Below are positions 34,060 to 37,371 of a stretch of 37,371 nt of DNA, piece by piece; positions within the stretch are counted from its first letter, which is position 1, and each line of letters starts with the position of its first letter. The stretch is from Acidimicrobiaceae bacterium (GTDB lineage: Bacteria > Actinomycetota > Acidimicrobiia > Acidimicrobiales > Ilumatobacteraceae): positions 1-37,371 of the forward strand of contig CANNMD010000006.1 in the NCBI GenBank assembly GCA_947505655.1, given 5' to 3'. The notes under the pieces were generated by a model. That model searched no databases and had not been told where the DNA came from. It was given only the letters and a program-made list of their open reading frames with translations. The translations under genes were made by a program, and so were the position numbers.

Positions 34060-34797
34060 ATGACTTCGGCTGCAGCCACCTCCGGGATGACACCGGGCGC
34101 GTTCAGTGCGCAAGTCACAGCGATCACCTCAGCATTTGGCGACCCAACGCGGCGCAGCATCTACCTCTACACCCGCGAATCGGGCAACGGCGTCACCGCC
34201 GCACAGGTGGCCGAGCACTTCGGTTTGCATCCCAATGTTGCTCGCCATCACCTCGACAAACTCGCTGCCGGCGGATACGTAGAAGTGGCCGTTGAGCGCA
34301 GCGAAGGCGGCGGGGCAGGTCGGCCGTCGAAGCACTACCGCGCCGCTGCCGACGCAGAGCCACTCGAGTTTCCGGTTCGCAGCGACGATCTCGTACTCAC
34401 CCTGCTCGGCCGTTCGCTCGCGATGTTGCCTCGTGAGCAAGCCGAAATCATGGCCGAAGAAGTAGGCATCGAATACGGGCGCACCATGGCGCTCGCATTG
34501 CAGGGCGCATCCCCCGATGGCGAAGTTGTGCAGCGCTCATTCCGTTCGGCGTTGCACACGGTTGCCGACGCACTCACCGCACACGGTTTCGCTGCACACG
34601 CCGATCAACGCAACAACCAGTTGCGCATCATCAACAACCACTGCCCGTTCGGCGATGTCGCAATCGACAACCCGGTGATCTGCGCGGTAGACCGCGGCAT
34701 GGTCAAGGGAATGCTCAAGGCCTTGTACGGCGACACCGATCCTTCGATCGAGACATCAATACCGCTGGGCGACCAGTACTGCGTTACGTCGTTCTAA
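34060..34797 (+). CDS. SufR-like winged-helix Fe-S regulator
   Basis: 245 residues. The winged helix is near residues 18-95 (FGDPTRRSIYLYTRE; VAEHFGLHPNVARHHLDKL as the recognition region; GAGRPSKHYR wing). The C-terminal domain has C195 and C208 with the C-x12-C spacing of SufR, then C241 near the end. SufR proteins repress Fe-S assembly genes when they carry a cluster; three cysteines suggest a cluster with one non-Cys ligand. ATG at 34060 fits a leaderless promoter. Being divergent from mrp over a palindrome points to control of itself and mrp. No suf operon is in the window. Confidence 0.88.
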   Translation: MTSAAATSGMTPGAFSAQVTAITSAFGDPTRRSIYLYTRESGNGVTAAQVAEHFGLHPNVARHHLDKLAAGGYVEVAVERSEGGGAGRPSKHYRAAADAEPLEFPVRSDDLVLTLLGRSLAMLPREQAEIMAEEVGIEYGRTMALALQGASPDGEVVQRSFRSALHTVADALTAHGFAAHADQRNNQLRIINNHCPFGDVAIDNPVICAVDRGMVKGMLKALYGDTDPSIETSIPLGDQYCVTSF

Positions 34798-34994
34798 ACA
34801 ATCTCCGCACGTCGCATCGCCCATCCGCCCCATCTCTGCCCCATCCACCCCGATTCTGCCCCATCCACCCAGTTTCTGTTTGCATGGGCGCGATTTAGGA
34901 CAGCAGGTGTCCCAAATCGCGCCCATGCAACAAGGTTGGGGACGCCGGGGCCGTTGGGGACGCCGGGGCGGTGGGGACTACGGCTGGGGTGGGG
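34798..34994. repeat. Long palindrome flanked by C-rich and G-rich tandem repeats
   Basis: Between convergent genes. Left: a 16 bp C-rich unit twice (34835-34850 and 34855-34870, period 20). Centre: a 23 bp inverted repeat, 34880-34902 with 34908-34930, one mismatch, 5 nt loop GCAGG. Right: a 16 bp G-rich unit twice (34936-34951 and 34954-34969, period 18) and seven GGGG runs in 57 nt (34938-34994), a strong G-quadruplex candidate. No T-run, so not an ordinary terminator. Confidence 0.9.
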
Positions 34995-35597
34995 TTAGTG
35001 GCGCTGCTCGAGAAACGGGTCTCCGTACATGTTGTAGCCGTTCTGCTCCCAGAATCCGGGAGCATCTCGGTCACTCAGTTCGAGACCTCGAACCCACTTC
35101 GCGCTCTTCCAGAAATACAGATGCGGCACCACAATGCGCACGGGTCCGCCGTGCACTGGCTCGATGTCTTCGCCTTCGTATGCGAAGGCAACGATGGCTT
35201 CATCGGTGGTGATATCGGCGAGCGGAATGTTGGTGGTGTAGCCGTATTCGGCGTGCTCCATCACATGGGTGGCTCCGGGCTGGACACCAGCAAGAGCCAA
35301 CACATCGCGCACCCGAACACCGGTCCAGGTGGTGTCGAACTTCGACCACTTCGTCACGCAGTGAATGTCGAATGTGGGAGTCACCGATGACATCTGCTTG
35401 AGATCGTCGAGCGTGATGGTGATCTTTTGATCGACGAGGCCAAATACAGTGAGGCTCCATTCGCCCGGCGAATAGCGAGGCACGTCGCCAACGTGCAGCA
35501 CTGGGAAACGATCGGTGAGATATTGCCCCGGAGGCAGCCGAGCGGGATCAATGCCCTTGCTCTTGAGTTCGTTGCGGTTTCGCTGGAAAAAACTCAT
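34995..35597 (-). CDS. Sulfite oxidase-type molybdopterin protein (YedY/MsrP-like, no signal peptide)
   Basis: 200 residues of the oxidoreductase molybdopterin-binding domain. The Mo-ligand cysteine is in DIHCVTKWSKFD (C80), followed by WTGVRVRDVL, HAEYGYTTNIPL and the C-terminal PHLYFWKSAKWVRGLEL. MsrP/YedY repairs oxidised methionine in the periplasm and is exported by Tat, but no twin-Arg signal is present here, so this one should be cytoplasmic. No YedZ-like membrane partner lies next to it; the divergent neighbour is an unrelated membrane protein. ATG at 35597 gives MSFFQRNRNEL; AAGAAT 6 nt upstream is a near match to the leaderless box. Substrate unknown. Confidence 0.9.
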   Translation of the reverse strand: MSFFQRNRNELKSKGIDPARLPPGQYLTDRFPVLHVGDVPRYSPGEWSLTVFGLVDQKITITLDDLKQMSSVTPTFDIHCVTKWSKFDTTWTGVRVRDVLALAGVQPGATHVMEHAEYGYTTNIPLADITTDEAIVAFAYEGEDIEPVHGGPVRIVVPHLYFWKSAKWVRGLELSDRDAPGFWEQNGYNMYGDPFLEQRH

Positions 35598-35647
35598 CAA
35601 CTCATTCTTGCAGCGAGTCTCTGTTTCGCTCGTCACGGTGATGCAAC

Positions 35648-35653
35648 TAGATT
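35648..35653 (+). promoter_or_regulatory. -10 box (TAGATT) of the DUF4328-type gene
   Basis: TAGATT ends exactly 6 nt before the ATG at 35660. ATAGG just before the ATG is too close for a normal ribosome binding site. Confidence 0.55.
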
Positions 35654-35659
35654 CATAGG

Positions 35660-36448
35660 ATGAGCGATTTTGACTGGGGAGTACCTCTCGGCGATCAGCC
35701 GCCGGCACCGCCGCCGCCACCTCCCGCATATCTCACCGCACCACCGAACTTCGGGGGCTACAACGAGTCCGGCGCCGGCGCGTCGTCACCGCCGCAGAGC
35801 GTGGGTTCTCTCGGCAAGTGGATCACTCGGCTGATGGTGGTCATTGCCGTGCTCAGCGCATTTTCTGTCTCAATCAGCTTCAATCTCCGCGGCCAAGCGC
35901 GCGACTTTCTCGATGGCAATCTCAGCGAAACCGACTTCACCAACTCGTTTGGATTAACCGGGCTGCTCTCGATCCTCACCGGCGCGACAACGCTCGCCGT
36001 GTTTGTACTCACCATCATTTGGATGTTCCGCATCGCCCGCAACAATCAAACCCTCGGACGCGTCGGCACCTGGGTCCCCGGTTGGGCAATCGGCGGATGG
36101 TTCCTGCCGCCGTGCGTGCTCTATGTGATCCCGTTCTTGATGATGCGCGATCTATGGAAGGGGTCCGATCCGCAGTCGGGCCCCGACTGGAAGAAGAACC
36201 CAGTGGACCCGGTGGTGGCCACGTGGTGGATTCTGTATGGCCTCATCCCCACGTTTTTTATCGGTGTCACGTTTGCGGGCGCCAGCAGCTTGACGAATCA
36301 ATCCACTGAAGATGCAGCAAGAAAGCTCGTTGATTCGTTCACGATTTCCACGTTGGCCTCGGTGTGCCAGTTGGCGGCGGCAATCGCTTTCATACAGCTC
36401 GTGCGCCGACTCACAGCGCGCCACCAACAGTTCACCGGCGTGGTTTGA
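35660..36448 (+). CDS. DUF4328-type membrane protein with proline-rich N-terminus
   Basis: 262 residues. A proline-rich cytoplasmic tail (about 14-48) precedes five predicted membrane helices near 55-74, 98-122, 138-160, 187-208 and 230-249. The WMFRIARNNQTLGR and PGWAIGGWFLPP segments match DUF4328 proteins, common in actinobacteria and of unknown function. ATG at 35660 fits a leaderless mRNA. It overlaps the SixA-like gene by one codon position (TGATG), so the two are co-translated. Confidence 0.88.
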   Translation: MSDFDWGVPLGDQPPAPPPPPPAYLTAPPNFGGYNESGAGASSPPQSVGSLGKWITRLMVVIAVLSAFSVSISFNLRGQARDFLDGNLSETDFTNSFGLTGLLSILTGATTLAVFVLTIIWMFRIARNNQTLGRVGTWVPGWAIGGWFLPPCVLYVIPFLMMRDLWKGSDPQSGPDWKKNPVDPVVATWWILYGLIPTFFIGVTFAGASSLTNQSTEDAARKLVDSFTISTLASVCQLAAAIAFIQLVRRLTARHQQFTGVV

Positions 36449-36909
36449 TGATTTTTTTGGTCCGCCATGCCAAAGCCGGTCAGCGCAACGACTCGGTCGA
36501 CGCCGACATGCAACGACCACTCAGCAAGGCGGGCTGGATTCAGTCCAACGCGATCGTGGCTCCTTTACTTGGAGCCGGAGCCGGCAGAATCTTGCTAGCG
36601 AGCCCCTACGTGCGTTGCATGCAGACGCTTGAGCCATTAGCCGCAGCGCTCGACCTGAAGGTCGTTGCCGACGATCGCCTTGCCGAAGCCCAACCGTTGG
36701 GCGCAATGCTCGAGATGATCGCTGAACAACCCGACGGCGCTGTGCTCTGCAGCCACGGCGACATGATTCCCGACACGATGGCCGCGCTGCAACGACGCGG
36801 ATGCGATTCCATTGGTGAACCCAACTGGAAGAAAGCATCAGTGTGGGTCATCGAGCGAGACGCTTCGGGCAACGCCACTACCGCACGTTGCTGGAGCCCA
36901 CCGCGTTAG
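36448..36909 (+). CDS. SixA-like phosphohistidine phosphatase
   Basis: 153-residue histidine phosphatase. The catalytic RHA motif lies at the very N-terminus (MIFLVRHAKAG, H7), with the second His in CSHGDMIP. Small size and RHA instead of RHG match SixA, which removes phosphate from histidine phosphotransfer domains or, in enteric bacteria, from the nitrogen PTS. No phosphotransfer protein is in this region. ATG at 36448 overlaps the stop of the membrane protein (TGATG). Its stop abuts that of the convergent DUF4190-type gene with no gap, inside the palindrome GTTAGCTAAC. Confidence 0.9.
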   Translation: MIFLVRHAKAGQRNDSVDADMQRPLSKAGWIQSNAIVAPLLGAGAGRILLASPYVRCMQTLEPLAAALDLKVVADDRLAEAQPLGAMLEMIAEQPDGAVLCSHGDMIPDTMAALQRRGCDSIGEPNWKKASVWVIERDASGNATTARCWSPPR

Positions 36910-37284
36910 CTAACAGAGTTCGATGGCGGGGTCGCAACTGTCGCGGCCGGTGATGAACGCCACGATAAGCACGGCTGCAAGCACCAAGAACACGGTTCCT
37001 ATCGCGATGCCAGCTATCGCCATTCGTTTGCCCTTGTCCGAGCCTGACCGCTTCATCTGACCGCGGCCAACGAAGCCGAAGATCACGCCGAGCAGCGCCG
37101 GAATCGGTGTAACCCAAAAGCATGGGATGACGTTGACCAAACTCAGCACCAAGCTGGCGGTGCTCATGCCATTGTTGCGTTGCGGCTGCATCGATTGCGG
37201 CGAGCTCGCCGATGAAGCGGCGCCGTACTCAGGAAAGTGTGGTGGCGGCGGTGGTGGCGGTGGCGGCGGCGGCGGGATGCTCAT
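36910..37284 (-). CDS. DUF4190-type small membrane protein with polyproline N-terminus
   Basis: 124 residues. MSI is followed by a run of 12 prolines (4-15), then two membrane helices (about 44-72 and 88-112) with the GRGQMKRSG loop between them, the pattern of DUF4190 proteins. The C-terminus ends RDSCDPAIELC, with two Cys that may sit outside the membrane and pair. ATG at 37284 is supported by TACTGT ending 6 nt upstream; TTG at 37290 is the alternative. Function unknown. It resembles its neighbour at 35660 in carrying a proline-rich tail, so both may meet the same cytoplasmic partner. Confidence 0.85.
   Translation of the reverse strand: MSIPPPPPPPPPPPPHFPEYGAASSASSPQSMQPQRNNGMSTASLVLSLVNVIPCFWVTPIPALLGVIFGFVGRGQMKRSGSDKGKRMAIAGIAIGTVFLVLAAVLIVAFITGRDSCDPAIELC
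37240..37275 (-). repeat. GGN tract encoding twelve prolines
   Basis: A run of GGT/GGC triplets on the plus strand, read as CCN codons on the minus strand. Mixed triplets limit slippage. Polyproline of this length normally needs EF-P for translation. Confidence 0.9.
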
Positions 37285-37290
37285 CGCCAA

Positions 37291-37296
37291 ACAGTA
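37291..37296 (-). promoter_or_regulatory. -10 box (TACTGT) of the DUF4190-type gene
   Basis: TACTGT on the minus strand ends exactly 6 nt before the ATG at 37284. No Shine-Dalgarno sequence is seen. The remaining 75 bases to the window edge show nothing else I can support. Confidence 0.5.
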
Positions 37297-37371
37297 CTGG
37301 CGGCAACAGGACCCTCCGTGGACCTCGAATGCGTGGTGAGGGCTACGAGGTGGGGGGAGCCGAGTCGAGGC

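Noticed and set aside
34880-35212. Rightward reading frame with a Gly/Arg/Trp-rich start (QQGWGRRGRWGRRGG)
   Set aside because: It is the translation of the G-rich repeat tract and then runs antisense through the well-supported molybdoenzyme gene; no promoter or ribosome binding site.
37297-37371. Possible tRNA on the minus strand at the right edge
   Set aside because: A TTCGAGG string recalls a T loop, but no T stem, acceptor stem or anticodon arm can be formed.

Overview
The window is a dense, high-GC stretch of chromosome from an actinomycete. WhiB, PdtaS, DUF3090, DUF3107, an SCO1664-family protein, an F420-type FrhB protein, a long Rho with an Asn/Arg/Asp-rich insert and the order argS-lysA-hom-thrC-rho-rpmE all point to Actinomycetota. 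The mix of an orphan form II CoxL-like protein, a repeat-tailed GH18 protein and abundant leaderless starts fits Acidimicrobiia (Ilumatobacter-like) best, but that rank is inference. No phage, insertion sequence, CRISPR array or clear foreign island is visible.

Layout. 1-9017 (minus strand): argS-lysA-hom-thrC, then rho, rpmE and an unrecognised partial gene; homoserine kinase (thrB), usual between thrC and rho in actinobacteria, is missing. 9145-9216: tRNA-Arg(CCG) with its own promoter. 9305-11723: a small charged hypothetical protein, an Ogt-type DNA methyltransferase and an acyl-CoA dehydrogenase. 11724-12160: a gene-free 437 bp divergent region with a strong terminator-type hairpin and a 20 bp-period direct repeat before a divergent FtsH-like protease. 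13926-17476: an orphan CoxL-like hydroxylase divergent from an FrhB-type iron-sulfur flavoprotein. 17549-22069: an esterase, a family 5 uracil-DNA glycosylase, and the actinobacterial trio histidine phosphatase / DUF3090 / SCO1664 kinase-fold protein, translationally overlapping an unknown fourth gene. 22095-26381: a secreted GH18 protein with three C-terminal repeats, then etfB-etfA. 26462-28098: a diacylglycerol-kinase-like enzyme convergent with a glycerophosphodiesterase. 28330-34797: WhiB1-like protein, PdtaS-like kinase, two ArsA/Get3-like ATPases, DUF3107, Mrp and a SufR-like regulator. 34995-37284: a YedY-like molybdoenzyme, two proline-rich membrane proteins and a SixA-like phosphatase.

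Two threads tie the window together. First, much of 28-35 kb looks like redox and Fe-S physiology: WhiB1-type Fe-S regulator, Mrp cluster carrier and SufR-like regulator divergent around a palindromic operator. Second, expression signals are strikingly uniform: ten genes, nearly all without a convincing Shine-Dalgarno sequence, carry a TANNNT box ending exactly 6 or 7 nt before the start codon, the arrangement expected for leaderless mRNAs, and these boxes help fix otherwise ambiguous GTG and TTG starts.

The least explained DNA is non-coding: a near-perfect 23 bp inverted repeat flanked by C-rich and G-rich tandem repeats with seven GGGG runs (34835-34994); a three-copy A/A'/A element able to form two competing hairpins (32760-32820); a seven-copy octamer array upstream of pdtaS (30209-30264); and the stem-loop with T-run at 11854-11937.
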